Below, piece after piece: positions 29,464 through 39,812 of a stretch of DNA of 64,000 bases. A model generated the notes under the pieces. It made no database searches, was not told the origin of the DNA, and was given only the letters and a program-made list of their open reading frames with translations. Positions within the stretch are counted from its first letter, which is position 1. Each line of letters opens with the position of its first letter. This stretch comes from Pseudomonas sp. GD03919 (lineage in GTDB: Bacteria; Pseudomonadota; Gammaproteobacteria; Pseudomonadales; Pseudomonadaceae): positions 1,612,001 through 1,676,000 of the forward strand of contig NZ_CP104582.1 in NCBI RefSeq assembly GCF_029814935.1. The letters are read 5' to 3'. The position numbers were made by a program, and so were the translations under genes.

Positions 29464-30332
29464 TGAACCTTTCCACTGCAAGCGGCGCCCGCGAGGCGTC
29501 GGCCTACAACTTCGCCTACCTCGACGAGCAGACCAAACGCATGATCCGCCGCGGTCTGCTCAAGGCGGTGGCGATCCCCGGCTACCAGGTGCCTTTCGGC
29601 GGGCGTGAGATGCCGCTGCCCTACGGCTGGGGCACCGGTGGCATGCAGCTGACCGCCGCCATTCTCGGCCGTGATGACGTGCTCAAGGTGATCGACCAGG
29701 GCGCTGATGACACTACCAACGCGGTGTCTATCCGCCGCTTCTTCGCCCGCACCGCCGGCGTCGCCACCAGCGAACGCACGGTGGAGGCCAGCGTGATCCA
29801 GACCCGCCACCGCATCCCGGAAACCCCGCTGTCAGCCGGGCAGATCATGGTCTATCAGGTGCCTATCCCCGAGCCGCTGCGCTTTATCGAGCCCAGCGAG
29901 CAGGAGACGCGGACCATGCATGCGCTGGAGGATTACGGCGTGATGCACGTGAAGCTGTACGAGGACATCGCCACCTTCGGCCATATCGCCACCGCCTATG
30001 CCTACCCGGTGACGGTGGACGAGCGCTACGTGATGGACCCGTCGCCGATCCCGAAATTCGACAACCCCAAGCTGGACATGAGCCCGGCGCTGATGCTGTT
30101 CGGCGCCGGTCGTGAAAAGCGCCTGTACGCGGTGCCGCCCTTTACCCGGGTGGTCAGCCTGGACTTCGAGGATCACCCCTTCGCCGTGCAGCGCTGGGAT
30201 GAGTGCTGCGCCTTCTGCGGCAGCACGGAATCCTTCCTCGACGAGCTGATCGTCGACGACGCCGGCAGTAAGCGCTACGTCTGCTCCGACACCGACTACT
30301 GCCGCCAGCGCACCGAGGAGAACCTGCAATGA
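29463..30332 (+). CDS. phnJ: Radical-SAM C-P lyase PhnJ
   Basis: PhnJ cleaves the carbon-phosphorus bond of the ribose-phosphonate using a 4Fe-4S cluster and SAM, giving the cyclic ribose phosphate and an alkane. The 289-residue protein has C249, C252 and C274 plus C280. Their spacing (3, 22, 6) equals that of E. coli C241/C244/C266 and thiyl C272, so it should be active. It begins one base into the phnI stop and overlaps phnK by four bases. Confidence 0.97.
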   Translation: MNLSTASGAREASAYNFAYLDEQTKRMIRRGLLKAVAIPGYQVPFGGREMPLPYGWGTGGMQLTAAILGRDDVLKVIDQGADDTTNAVSIRRFFARTAGVATSERTVEASVIQTRHRIPETPLSAGQIMVYQVPIPEPLRFIEPSEQETRTMHALEDYGVMHVKLYEDIATFGHIATAYAYPVTVDERYVMDPSPIPKFDNPKLDMSPALMLFGAGREKRLYAVPPFTRVVSLDFEDHPFAVQRWDECCAFCGSTESFLDELIVDDAGSKRYVCSDTDYCRQRTEENLQ

Positions 30333-31138
30333 GCGCCGCCGAACGTCTGCAACCTGCCGTGGCAGCGGCCGAGCCGCTGTTTTCGGCGCGAGACCTGACC
30401 CGCCTGTATGGCCCGGACAAGGGCTGCCAGGGGGTGAGCTTCGACCTCTATCCCGGCGAGGTGCTGGGCATCGTCGGCGAGTCCGGCTCGGGCAAGTCCA
30501 CCTTGCTCAGCCTGCTCTCCGGGCGCTGCCCGCCGGATCGCGGCAGCGTGAGTTATCGCGCGCGCAGTGGTCAGTGGCTCGACCTGTACAGCGCCAGCGA
30601 GGCCGAGCGGCGCACGCTGCTGCGCACCGAGTGGGGCTTCGTCGAGCAGAACCCGCGCGACGGCCTGCGCATGGCGGTGTCGGCCGGCGCCAACATCGGC
30701 GAGCGGCTGATGGCCCAGGGCGTGCGCCACTACGGCGAGCTGCGCGCCGCCGGGCTCGACTGGCTGAGCCAGGTGGAGATCGACCCGGCGCGTATCGACG
30801 ATCTGCCACGTACCTTCTCCGGTGGCATGCAGCAGCGCCTGCAGATCGCTCGCAACCTGGTCTCCGCGCCGCGCCTGGTATTCATGGACGAGCCAACTGG
30901 AGGGCTGGATGTGTCGGTGCAGGCGCGCCTGCTCGACCTGCTGCGCGGCCTGGTACGCGAGCTGGACCTGGCGGTGGTGATCGTCACCCACGACCTGGCG
31001 GTGGCGCGCCTGCTGGCCGACCGGCTGATGGTGATGCGCCGCTCGCGCGTGGTGGAGGCGGGGCTGACCGACCAGATTCTCGACGACCCGCAGCATCCCT
31101 ATTCGCAGCTGCTGGTGTCGTCGGTGTTGCAACCCTGA
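30329..31138 (+). CDS. phnK: C-P lyase ATPase subunit PhnK
   Basis: This ABC-type ATPase docks on the PhnGHIJ core. It is not a transport protein despite its fold. The 269-residue protein has Walker A (GESGSGKST), signature FSGGMQQRLQIARNL and Walker B (LVFMDEP). The ATGA overlap couples it to phnJ. After phnK the operon is broken by ~260 bases of palindromic repeats before phnL. Confidence 0.94.
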   Translation: MSAAERLQPAVAAAEPLFSARDLTRLYGPDKGCQGVSFDLYPGEVLGIVGESGSGKSTLLSLLSGRCPPDRGSVSYRARSGQWLDLYSASEAERRTLLRTEWGFVEQNPRDGLRMAVSAGANIGERLMAQGVRHYGELRAAGLDWLSQVEIDPARIDDLPRTFSGGMQQRLQIARNLVSAPRLVFMDEPTGGLDVSVQARLLDLLRGLVRELDLAVVIVTHDLAVARLLADRLMVMRRSRVVEAGLTDQILDDPQHPYSQLLVSSVLQP

Positions 31139-31161
31139 TGACGCCCCGCAATCGCCAACCC

Positions 31162-31221
31162 GTAGCCCGGATGCAATCCGGGAAAACCCTGCCAGCCACC
31201 CCCGGATTGCATCCGGGCTAC
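31162..31221. repeat. REP-like palindrome in phnK-phnL gap, copy 1
   Basis: GTAGCCCGGATGCAATCCGG is paired with CCGGATTGCATCCGGGCTAC. This is a full, perfect-ended copy of the main family in this window. Confidence 0.85.
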
Positions 31222-31249
31222 AGCTGCCCGCTTGCGCATTACGCGGGAT

Positions 31250-31299
31250 GTAGGGCGGGTGTAACCCGCCACGGCAATGGCGGGTTGCACCCGCCCTAC
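31250..31299. repeat. REP-like palindrome in phnK-phnL gap, copy 2 (GTAGGGCGGGT type)
   Basis: Arms of 21 bases (31250-31270 and 31279-31299) start GTAGGGCGGGTG and end CACCCGCCCTAC, with an 8-base loop. This is a different family from its two neighbours. Confidence 0.85.
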
Positions 31300-31318
31300 G
31301 GCCTGCAACCGTCAACCC

Positions 31319-31378
31319 GTAGCCCGGATGAAATCCGGGAAGCCCGTGCCCGCCACCCCCGGATTGCATCCGGGCTAC
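31319..31378. repeat. REP-like palindrome in phnK-phnL gap, copy 3
   Basis: The left arm is GTAGCCCGGATGAAATCCGG and the right arm CCGGATTGCATCCGGGCTAC. The arms differ at the centre (GAAAT versus GCAAT), so it is a hybrid of two subtypes. It ends 20 bases before the phnL ATG. Confidence 0.85.
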
Positions 31379-31397
31379 GACAGCAATCGAGGTGTGT

Positions 31398-32114
31398 ATG
31401 AACAACCTGATCGAGGTCAGCGGCCTCAGCAAGACCTTCACCCTGCACCAGCAGAACGGCGTCGTCCTGCAGGTGCTGCGTGATCTGAATTTCGCCGTGC
31501 GCGGTGGCGAGTGCCTGGTGCTGCACGGCCAGTCCGGCGCCGGCAAGTCGACCCTGCTGCGCACCCTGTACGGCAACTACCTGGCGGCCGGCGGCAGCAT
31601 CCGCATCCGTCACCAGGGCGCGCCAGTGGAGCTGGTCGGCGCCGAGCCGCGCCAGGTGCTGGCGGTGCGTCGGCAAAGCCTGGGCTATGTCAGCCAGTTC
31701 CTGCGGGTGATCCCGCGTGTCTCGACCCTGGACGTGGTGATGGAGCCGGCGCTGGCCCGTAGCTGGCCACGCAGCGACGCCGAGGCGCGGGCCAAGAGCC
31801 TGCTGAGTCGGCTGAATATTCCTGAGGCGCTGTGGCAACTGGCGCCGGGCACCTTCTCCGGCGGTGAGCAGCAGCGCGTCAATATTGCGCGCGGCTTCAT
31901 GGTCGAGTGGCCGGTGCTGCTGCTCGACGAACCCACCGCCTCGCTGGACGACGCCAACCGCCAAGTGGTGCTTGAGCTGATCAATGAGGCCAAGGCCGCC
32001 GGCAGCGCGCTGATCGGCATCTTCCATGACCGCATCGCCCGCGAGGCGGTGGCTGACCGTTACCTCGACATGAGCGCCGCGGCGGCGCAACCGGAGTACG
32101 TCTATGTCGTCTGA
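31398..32114 (+). CDS. phnL: C-P lyase ATPase subunit PhnL
   Basis: This second ABC-type ATPase works with PhnI in forming the ribose-phosphonate and can bind PhnK on the core complex. The 238-residue protein has Walker A (GQSGAGKST), signature FSGGEQQRVNIARGF and Walker B (VLLLDEP). ATG 31398 has GAGGTG upstream. It overlaps phnM by 11 bases. Confidence 0.94.
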   Translation: MNNLIEVSGLSKTFTLHQQNGVVLQVLRDLNFAVRGGECLVLHGQSGAGKSTLLRTLYGNYLAAGGSIRIRHQGAPVELVGAEPRQVLAVRRQSLGYVSQFLRVIPRVSTLDVVMEPALARSWPRSDAEARAKSLLSRLNIPEALWQLAPGTFSGGEQQRVNIARGFMVEWPVLLLDEPTASLDDANRQVVLELINEAKAAGSALIGIFHDRIAREAVADRYLDMSAAAAQPEYVYVV

Positions 32115-33249
32115 ACAGATTCTCAGCAACGCCCGTATCGTCACTGCCGAGCGCGAGTTCCTCGGCTCGCTGCTGCTGCGTGACGGGCTGATCGCCGCGG
32201 TGGATGAGGGCGCCAGCCGCCTGCCGCAGGCTCAGGACCTGGGCGGTGACTATCTGCTGCCGGGGTTGGTGGAGTTGCACACCGATAACCTGGAAAAGCA
32301 TATGAGCCCCAGGCCCGGAGTCGATTGGCCTTCGGCCTCGGCGGTGCTGACCCACGATGCGCAGATCGTCGCCGCTGGCATCACCACGGTGTTCGATGCA
32401 CTGTCCATCGGCGACATCAACCCGCGTGGCCGGCGCATGCAGCAATTGCCTACGATGATCGAGGCCATTGCCGCCAGCGAGGCAGCCGGGCAGACCCGCG
32501 CCGAGCACCGCCTGCACCTGCGTTGCGAGCTATGCCACCCCGATGCCCTGACCATCTACCGCGACCTGGTGGAGCACCCGTTGGTGGCGCTGGTGTCGGT
32601 AATGGACCACTCGCCCGGCCAGCGCCAGTTCGCCAAGGTGGAGAAGTACCGCGAGTACTACACGGGCAAGTACCACCTGAGCCCGGCGGAGATGGAGGAA
32701 TTCCTTCAGGAGCAGATCGCCAATTCGCGCCAGTACAGCGACCGCCAGCGCCGCGCCATCGTCGAGGACTGCCACAGCCGGGGTATCTCGGTGGCCAGCC
32801 ATGACGACGCGACCCTGGCCCACGTGCAGGAGTCGGCCAGCTTTGGCATGGCCATCGCCGAATTTCCCACCACCCTGGAAGCGGCTCGGGCCAGCCACGA
32901 GCTGGGGCTGAAGGTACTGATGGGCGCACCGAACATGGTGCGCGGCGGCTCGCACTCGGGCAATATCGCTGCCGCCGAACTGGCGCGCCACGGTGTGCTG
33001 GATATCCTCTCCAGCGACTACTACCCGGCCAGCCTGCTGCATGCGGCCTGGCTGCTGGCCGGGCAGGACAACGATTATGATCTGCCGGCGGCCATCGCCA
33101 CTGTGAGCCGCGCACCGGCCAGGGCAGCGGGGATGGAGGATCGCGGCGAGATTCGCGTCGGCCTGCGTGCCGACCTGGTCCAGGCCAGAACTCATGGCCA
33201 GCAGCCGGTGATCCAGCAGGTGTGGCGCCAAGCACGAAGGGTATTCTGA
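32104..33249 (+). CDS. phnM: Alpha-D-ribose 1-methylphosphonate 5-triphosphate diphosphatase PhnM
   Basis: PhnM removes pyrophosphate from the ribose-phosphonate triphosphate before C-P cleavage. The 381-residue amidohydrolase-fold protein has the metal-binding GLVELHTDNLEKHMSPRP, a SHDD motif (ISVASHDDATLAH) and an SSDYYPASLL motif near the C-terminus. It overlaps phnL (11 bases) and phnN (1 base). Confidence 0.94.
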   Translation: MSSEQILSNARIVTAEREFLGSLLLRDGLIAAVDEGASRLPQAQDLGGDYLLPGLVELHTDNLEKHMSPRPGVDWPSASAVLTHDAQIVAAGITTVFDALSIGDINPRGRRMQQLPTMIEAIAASEAAGQTRAEHRLHLRCELCHPDALTIYRDLVEHPLVALVSVMDHSPGQRQFAKVEKYREYYTGKYHLSPAEMEEFLQEQIANSRQYSDRQRRAIVEDCHSRGISVASHDDATLAHVQESASFGMAIAEFPTTLEAARASHELGLKVLMGAPNMVRGGSHSGNIAAAELARHGVLDILSSDYYPASLLHAAWLLAGQDNDYDLPAAIATVSRAPARAAGMEDRGEIRVGLRADLVQARTHGQQPVIQQVWRQARRVF

Positions 33250-33857
33250 TGCAGGGCAGGTTGATCTATCTGATGGGGCCTTCTGGCTCGGGCAAGGACA
33301 GCCTGTTACAAGCTGCACGCGCGCCGCTGGAGGGGCACGGCTGCCGTCTCGCCCGGCGGGTGATCACCCGCAGCGCCGAGTCGGTGGGCGAAGACGCCGT
33401 GGGCGTCACCCCGGACGAGTTCGAGCGTCTGCAGTGCGAGGGCGCCTTCGCCCTGAGCTGGCGTGCCAACGGCCTGGCCTACGGCATCCCGCGCGAGATC
33501 GATGACTGGCTGAGCGTCGGCCAGGACGTGCTGATCAATGGCTCGCGCGGCCATCTCGAGGTGGCTCGTCAGCGTTACCCGCAGCTGCTGGCGATACTGC
33601 TGCAGGTCGACGAAGCGGTGCTGCGCCAGCGCCTGCTGGCTCGCGGCCGCGAGACGCCGGAGCAGATCGAGCAGCGCCTGGCGCGCAGCCGCGAACTGCA
33701 GGCTGGCGTTGCTTCCTCCCCTCTCCCGCTTGCGGGAGAGGGGCCGGGGGAGAGGGCTGGCCAGGCTGACACCGTCATCCTCGACAACTCTGGCCCCCTG
33801 CCGCACACCGTCAGCCGCCTGCTGCAGCTGCTCGACGAGATGCGCCGATGCGCCTGA
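33249..33857 (+). CDS. phnN: Ribose 1,5-bisphosphate phosphokinase PhnN
   Basis: PhnN converts ribose 1,5-bisphosphate to PRPP at the end of the C-P lyase route. The 202-residue protein of guanylate-kinase fold has the P-loop MGPSGSGKDSLL. Residues ~156-171 are encoded by a palindromic repeat (33718-33757) read in frame as SSPLPLAGEGPGERAG. This probably replaces or lengthens a surface loop before the DNSGPL strand. ATG 33249 overlaps the phnM stop. The catalytic core looks intact. Confidence 0.92.
   Translation: MQGRLIYLMGPSGSGKDSLLQAARAPLEGHGCRLARRVITRSAESVGEDAVGVTPDEFERLQCEGAFALSWRANGLAYGIPREIDDWLSVGQDVLINGSRGHLEVARQRYPQLLAILLQVDEAVLRQRLLARGRETPEQIEQRLARSRELQAGVASSPLPLAGEGPGERAGQADTVILDNSGPLPHTVSRLLQLLDEMRRCA
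33718..33757. repeat. Palindromic repeat inside phnN
   Basis: CCCCTCTCCCGC (33718-33729) pairs perfectly with 33732-33743 across a TT loop, followed by CCGGGGGAGAGGG. This is a common proteobacterial intergenic palindrome, here within a coding region without disrupting the frame. Confidence 0.8.
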
Positions 33858-34612
33858 CTCTGCTCGGCACCGGCGATGCCCGTCAGGTGCCCGTGTACAA
33901 CTGCAGCTGCCCGGCCTGCGATGCGGCGCGCGTGTATCCGGCGCGGCGCCGTGGTCCCTGCTGCGCGCAGATCGAATGCGGCGCGCAGCGCTGGCTGATC
34001 GACAGTGGCCTGACCGATCTCACCGAGCGCTTCGCGCCGCACAGCCTCAGCGGCATCCTGCAGACCCACTACCACGCCGACCACGCCCAGGGCCTGCTGC
34101 ACCTGCGCTGGGGCCAGGGGCTGATCATCCCGGTCCATGGCCCGAACGACCCCGAAGGACTGGCCGATCTGTACAAGCACCCCGGCATTCTCGATTTCAG
34201 CCAGCCTTTCGTTGCTTTCGAGCGCCGTCAGCTGGGTGAGCTGAATGTCACCGCGCTGCCGCTGACGCATTCCAAGCCGACTTTTGGGTACTTGTTTGAA
34301 GGGCTGGGGTTCGAAGGGCAGGGCAGGCGTATCGCCTACTTGACCGACACGGTCGGCGTGCCCGAGGCCAGCTGCGCCGAGCTTGAGCGTGCGCCGCTGG
34401 ATCTGCTGGTGCTCGATTGCTCCACCGCGCCACAGCCGGTGGCGCCGCGCAACCACAACGACCTGACCCGCGCGCTGGAGGTCGTCGAGCGATTGCAGCC
34501 GACGCAAGCGGTGCTGACCCATATCGGTCACAGTTTCGATGCCTGGCTGCTGGAGCATCCCGACGCCTTGCCGCCTGGTGTGACGCTGGCGCGCGATGGT
34601 CTGGTGCTGTGA
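33848..34612 (+). CDS. phnP: Phosphoribosyl 1,2-cyclic phosphodiesterase PhnP
   Basis: PhnP opens the cyclic ribose phosphate made by PhnJ to ribose 1,5-bisphosphate, the PhnN substrate. The 254-residue metallo-beta-lactamase-fold protein has the active-site metal motif THYHADHAQG. A structural zinc site is in VYNCSCPACDAA. It overlaps phnN by 10 bases and ends the locus; no phnO is present. Confidence 0.94.
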   Translation: MRLTLLGTGDARQVPVYNCSCPACDAARVYPARRRGPCCAQIECGAQRWLIDSGLTDLTERFAPHSLSGILQTHYHADHAQGLLHLRWGQGLIIPVHGPNDPEGLADLYKHPGILDFSQPFVAFERRQLGELNVTALPLTHSKPTFGYLFEGLGFEGQGRRIAYLTDTVGVPEASCAELERAPLDLLVLDCSTAPQPVAPRNHNDLTRALEVVERLQPTQAVLTHIGHSFDAWLLEHPDALPPGVTLARDGLVL

Positions 34613-34708
34613 GTCCGTATCGTCCGTAACCCTGAATTTCAGGCTAGCCTGGCCTGCCGTTACAGTGTCAGGCCTTCCGATTTTGTTTTCCGACAGCCAA
34701 GAGAACGC

Positions 34709-35908
34709 ATGAACGCCCGCCGCATTACCCTGTTGCTGTGTACGGCCGAAACCCTGGGCATGGCCGGGTTTGCTCTGTTCGCCGCGCTGTTGCCGCAATT
34801 CCAGGCACTCTGGGGCTTGAGCAATACCGAGGCGGGCTGGATCGGCGGCGGCTTCTTTCTCGGCTATATGCTGGCGGTGCCGGTGCTCACCGGTCTGACC
34901 GACCGTTATGACGCCCGGCTGATCTACCTGTGGGCCATGCTGCTGACGGCTGTAGCCAGCGCCGGCTTCGTCTTCGCCGACGGTTTCTGGTCGGCGCTGC
35001 TCTGGCGCGTGCTGGCCGGCATCGGCCTGGCGGGCACCTACATGCCCGGGCTCAAGGCGCTGTCGGAGCGCATTGACGGCGCTTCGCAATCGCGTGCCAT
35101 CGCCTTCTACACCGCCAGCTTCGGCCTCGGCACGGCGCTGTCCTTCACCCTGTCCGGTGAACTGGCCAAGCTCGGCGGCTGGCAGGTGCCGGCAATGCTC
35201 AGCGGCGCCTGCGCACTGCTGGCGTGGGCGTTGGTGTATTGGGGGCTGGCGCCGAAACCGGTGGCAGCACATGCACCGCGCAAGCTACTGGATCTGGCAC
35301 CGCTGAAAAGCCGTGCGGTGTTGGCCTACTGCCTGGCCTACGCGATGCACAACCTGGAGTTGTTCGCCCTGCGCGCCTGGCTGGTGGCCTTCGTGGTGTT
35401 TTCTGGGCATTTTCAGGGCGTCGATCCCTGGCTGTCCGGTACCTGGGTGGCGATGCTGGCGACGCTGATCGGCATGCCGTCGAGCATTCTCGGCAATGAG
35501 CTGGCGCTGCGTTTCGGTCGGCAGCGCTGGTTGATTGGCGTGATGCTCGCTTCTGCGCTGCTGGCAGCCCTTGTCGGCCTGGGAGCGGCGCTGCCGTTCT
35601 GGTTGATGCTGGGGCTGGTTCTGCTCTACGCGGTGACCGTGACGGCCGACTCCGCCTCGCTGACCGCCGGGCTGGTCAGCGTCGCCCCACCCAGTCACCG
35701 CGGCGCAGCGATGGCGCTGTATTCCTGTACCGGTTTTACCGGCGCCTTTCTCGGTCCGCTGCTGTTCGGCATGACCCTCGATGCCCTGGGTGACCAGCAG
35801 TTGCTCGGCTGGTGGGCAGCGTTCGCGTTGATGGGGCTGTTGCTGACGCTAGGGCCGTTGGCGTTGTGGTGGGCGGGTAGGGGGCAAGAGGGCAGCACGC
35901 ATCCGTAG
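34709..35908 (+). CDS. MFS transporter
   Basis: The 399-residue protein has about 12 hydrophobic helices, with the MFS motif after helix 2 (VLTGLTDRYDARLIYLWAML). The substrate is unknown; members of this group are drug or metabolite exporters. It follows phnP by 96 bases and has a PhnP-independent spacing, so a phosphonate role is not indicated. AAGAGA serves as the ribosome site. Confidence 0.85.
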   Translation: MNARRITLLLCTAETLGMAGFALFAALLPQFQALWGLSNTEAGWIGGGFFLGYMLAVPVLTGLTDRYDARLIYLWAMLLTAVASAGFVFADGFWSALLWRVLAGIGLAGTYMPGLKALSERIDGASQSRAIAFYTASFGLGTALSFTLSGELAKLGGWQVPAMLSGACALLAWALVYWGLAPKPVAAHAPRKLLDLAPLKSRAVLAYCLAYAMHNLELFALRAWLVAFVVFSGHFQGVDPWLSGTWVAMLATLIGMPSSILGNELALRFGRQRWLIGVMLASALLAALVGLGAALPFWLMLGLVLLYAVTVTADSASLTAGLVSVAPPSHRGAAMALYSCTGFTGAFLGPLLFGMTLDALGDQQLLGWWAAFALMGLLLTLGPLALWWAGRGQEGSTHP

Positions 35909-35927
35909 AGAGGCGCCTGCCTCAGGT

Positions 35928-36537
35928 TCACGCCTTCGTTCCCAATGCTTCAGCCTTACGCAGCCAGCTCTGGCGCTGTTCCTCGCTGGACGGGCGCACT
36001 GGGGCGAATTCGGTCAGACGGCGGGTTTTGATGCCGCAGAAGCCGAGGATGGTACGCACCATCTGCCGATGTGCCGGCGCGCCGTAGATCCAGCGGAAAT
36101 ACCAGCGAGGCGTATCCATGGTCACCAGCAGGTCGGCGCTGCGCCCGCTGAGCAGTTTGTCCCAGAGCTGCGAGCGGTTGCGGTACCTGAAGGCGAAACC
36201 GGGCAGGAACACCCGGTCGAAGAAACCCTTGAGTAAAGCCGGTATGCCGCCCCACCACACGGGGTAGACGAACACCAGATGCTCCGCCCAGTGAATCAGA
36301 CGCTGGGCCTCGAGCAGGTCCGGCTCAAGACTCTGGCTCTGTTCGTAGCCGTCGCGCAGTATCGGGTCGAACTGCATCTCACCCAGCCTGAGCTGACGCA
36401 CCACGTGGCCCTTGCTGCGTGCGCCGTGGCTGTAAGCCTCGGCCAGAGCATGGCAGAGGCTGTTCTTCTTCGGTGTGCCAAGCACCAGCAGGATTCGTTT
36501 GCCATCGCCTTCCAGCGGTGTGGCGCCGCTCTTGCCT

Positions 36538-36545
<8 letters not shown>
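35928..36545 (-). CDS. Flavodoxin-fold NAD(P)H oxidoreductase
   Basis: The 205-residue protein of the flavodoxin-2/NQO1 family (MdaB/KefF-like) has [20 protein letters not shown] near the N-terminus and the conserved [20 protein letters not shown]. It probably reduces quinones with FMN/FAD. Its start overlaps the 3' end of fumC by 8 bases, so it is translated with fumC. A role in oxidative-stress defence alongside fumC is an inference. Confidence 0.87.
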
Positions 36546-37932
<1,387 letters not shown>

Positions 37933-38016
37933 GGCGTTCTCCGGGCATATTCGAGGTTGCTGGCAGTTTAGGTCGCGCCGCCGGAGACTGGTTCCGCAAC
38001 TTATCTATCGTGTCGA

Positions 38017-39027
38017 TTACCAGCGGGCGCGGGTTTCCCCCAGCCACCCCAGCGCCCCGTCCACCGGCACACGCTCGCCCTTGGGGCCGCGCAGCACGCC
38101 ATCGTACAGGCCGAAGCGCTGCATGGTGTTGGCGTGGAAGGGGCCGAACTTGGGACAGGCTCTGTGTAGCTGGCGGGGGGTGAAGCGCAGGGATACCTGA
38201 TCATCCTCGCTGTCCAGGCGCCAGGGGGCCAGCGGCGCCTGTGAGCTGCGGACGATGTGCAGGGCGCTGTCGAGCTGTTGCACTTCACCGCCGAACCACA
38301 GGGCATTTTCCGAGAGACCGCTATGATCCAGCCAACCCGTGCCGAAGTTGCCGGCGATACCGCCTGCGGCAGCGAAGGCCGCTCGCTGCCAGTAACTGTT
38401 CAGCGGCCAGACACCCCGACCAAAGTCCAGCGCGGCGAAGCTTTGACCCGGCACGCAGCTGTACTGCTTGCTACCCAGTTGCAGGCTGCCGGCGGTGGGC
38501 AGGCCAAGCTGGCGACTGGTGGCATGAAAACCGCCCTTTTGCAGTGGCGCCACCAGGTTGACCGATTGCAGGTGGGCCGGGCGCTGAATGTCCAGGGCGA
38601 TCTGCAGTGGCTGGCCGCCGATATCGGGCGCCGAGGCTGTAAGACGCAGGCGGCCCGGGTGCTCATCGATGCGCAGTTGCAGGCGGGAATGATTGAAGGC
38701 GTGGCTTTCCAGCGGCAGATCGGGCAGCTGGCAGCCCAGGGCAAAAGGACGGAACTGGGCCCGGGCAACCGACTTGCCGGACTCCAGATCGAGAAAGTAG
38801 GCGGCACCATAGCCGAGGTAGTCGAGGTCGGCCAGGGTCAGCGCAAGCATCCATTGCGGCGTGGTGATGCACCAGTGATTCCAGCGTTTGCGCCGTCCCA
38901 GGTGGCCGCGCAGGGCGCAGTCCACCAGCGGGCGGCTGGACCAGCCAATGGCTGCGTCTTGCAGGTGGCCCTTGCTGTCGCAAAGTGGCTGGAGCGGAAA
39001 GGTGGCATGTGAGGCTAGGCTGGTCAT
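38017..39027 (-). CDS. DUF2804 protein
   Basis: The 336-residue protein has no signal peptide or membrane helix. It contains a short Arg/Trp-rich segment (RRKRWNHWCITTPQW) and the block GVWPLNSYWQRAAFAAAGG, typical of DUF2804. The function is unknown; the fold may be lipocalin-like. It is single-gene, with an inverted repeat in the ~280-base region upstream. Confidence 0.82.
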   Translation of the reverse strand: MTSLASHATFPLQPLCDSKGHLQDAAIGWSSRPLVDCALRGHLGRRKRWNHWCITTPQWMLALTLADLDYLGYGAAYFLDLESGKSVARAQFRPFALGCQLPDLPLESHAFNHSRLQLRIDEHPGRLRLTASAPDIGGQPLQIALDIQRPAHLQSVNLVAPLQKGGFHATSRQLGLPTAGSLQLGSKQYSCVPGQSFAALDFGRGVWPLNSYWQRAAFAAAGGIAGNFGTGWLDHSGLSENALWFGGEVQQLDSALHIVRSSQAPLAPWRLDSEDDQVSLRFTPRQLHRACPKFGPFHANTMQRFGLYDGVLRGPKGERVPVDGALGWLGETRARW

Positions 39028-39175
39028 CGGGCACGTCCATGTATGTGCGCAGGCTGGCGATCAATTGCCGGGTCGGGGAAGTGCGCACGCCTTGATCAGA
39101 ATGGCGAATAACACGCAGGATGCCGAGCTGGCCCAAGCATGGGCAAGTACTGGCAATTTGGCAACTGACCAGTGG

Positions 39176-39212
39176 GTGCACCAGTGTGCAGGGTGTCTGT
39201 GCGCTGGTGCAC
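39176..39212. promoter_or_regulatory. 9-bp inverted repeat between DUF2804 and DUF2059 genes
   Basis: GTGCACCAG (39176-39184) and CTGGTGCAC (39204-39212) are exact complements with 19 bases between. It is either an operator in the divergent region or a hairpin; no regulator can be named. Confidence 0.3.
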
Positions 39213-39303
39213 AACTCGTCTCGCTTGAGGGATTTTGGCGCAGGGCACAAAATGCTGCCTTCGTAGTCTACCCAGACTCATTCACAACCACTGGACGCTC
39301 TCC

Positions 39304-39801
39304 ATGCTCCGTTTTTCCAAACTCTGCACCGCCGTTCTGCTCAGCGCGAGCGCATCCCTGGCCATGGCCGATGCTGCCAGCCACGCCGCCGATGCCGAGC
39401 GTTTTCTCAAACTGGCCCATGCCGACAAACTGACCGTCCCGGTGTACGGCCAGGTGCAGCAGATGTTTGCCCAGCGTTTCGCCGAGGCGCCGAATGGCAA
39501 GAAGGCCGTGCTGGAAAGCTATCAGGCCAAGGCCAATGCCGCGTTGGACAAGGCGGTGGGCTGGGACAAGCTCAAGCCTGACATGGTCAAGCTCTACACC
39601 AGCAACTTCAACGAGCAGGAGCTCAAGGACCTGATCGCCTTCTATGAGTCGCCGCTGGGGCAGAAGGTGCTGCAGAAGATGCCGACCCTGACCGCGCAAT
39701 CCGCACAGATCACCCAGAGCAAGCTGGAAAGCGCCGTGCCCGAGGTGAACAAGCTGCTGGCGGACATGAGCAGCGAGCTCGGCCTGCCGAAACAACCCTG
39801 A
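39304..39801 (+). CDS. Exported DUF2059 protein
   Basis: The 165-residue protein has a signal peptide (MLRFSKLCTAVLLSASASLAMA). The DUF2059 helical domain follows, with FYESPLGQKVLQKMPTLTAQS near residues 115-135. The family is periplasmic and of unknown role. ATG 39304 precedes the signal peptide; an upstream in-frame start would mask it. The stop overlaps an ATG leading to the BolA-like gene. Confidence 0.87.
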   Translation: MLRFSKLCTAVLLSASASLAMADAASHAADAERFLKLAHADKLTVPVYGQVQQMFAQRFAEAPNGKKAVLESYQAKANAALDKAVGWDKLKPDMVKLYTSNFNEQELKDLIAFYESPLGQKVLQKMPTLTAQSAQITQSKLESAVPEVNKLLADMSSELGLPKQP

Positions 39802-39812
39802 TGGAGCCCAAG

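Noticed and set aside
31139..31397. CRISPR-like array from three repeated units
   Set aside because: The units are palindromes of two families with unequal spacing, no constant repeat-spacer pattern and no cas genes.
33575..35272. 565-codon minus-strand frame opposite phnN, phnP and the MFS gene
   Set aside because: It crosses three genes and their gaps and lacks family features; typical codon-bias artefact.
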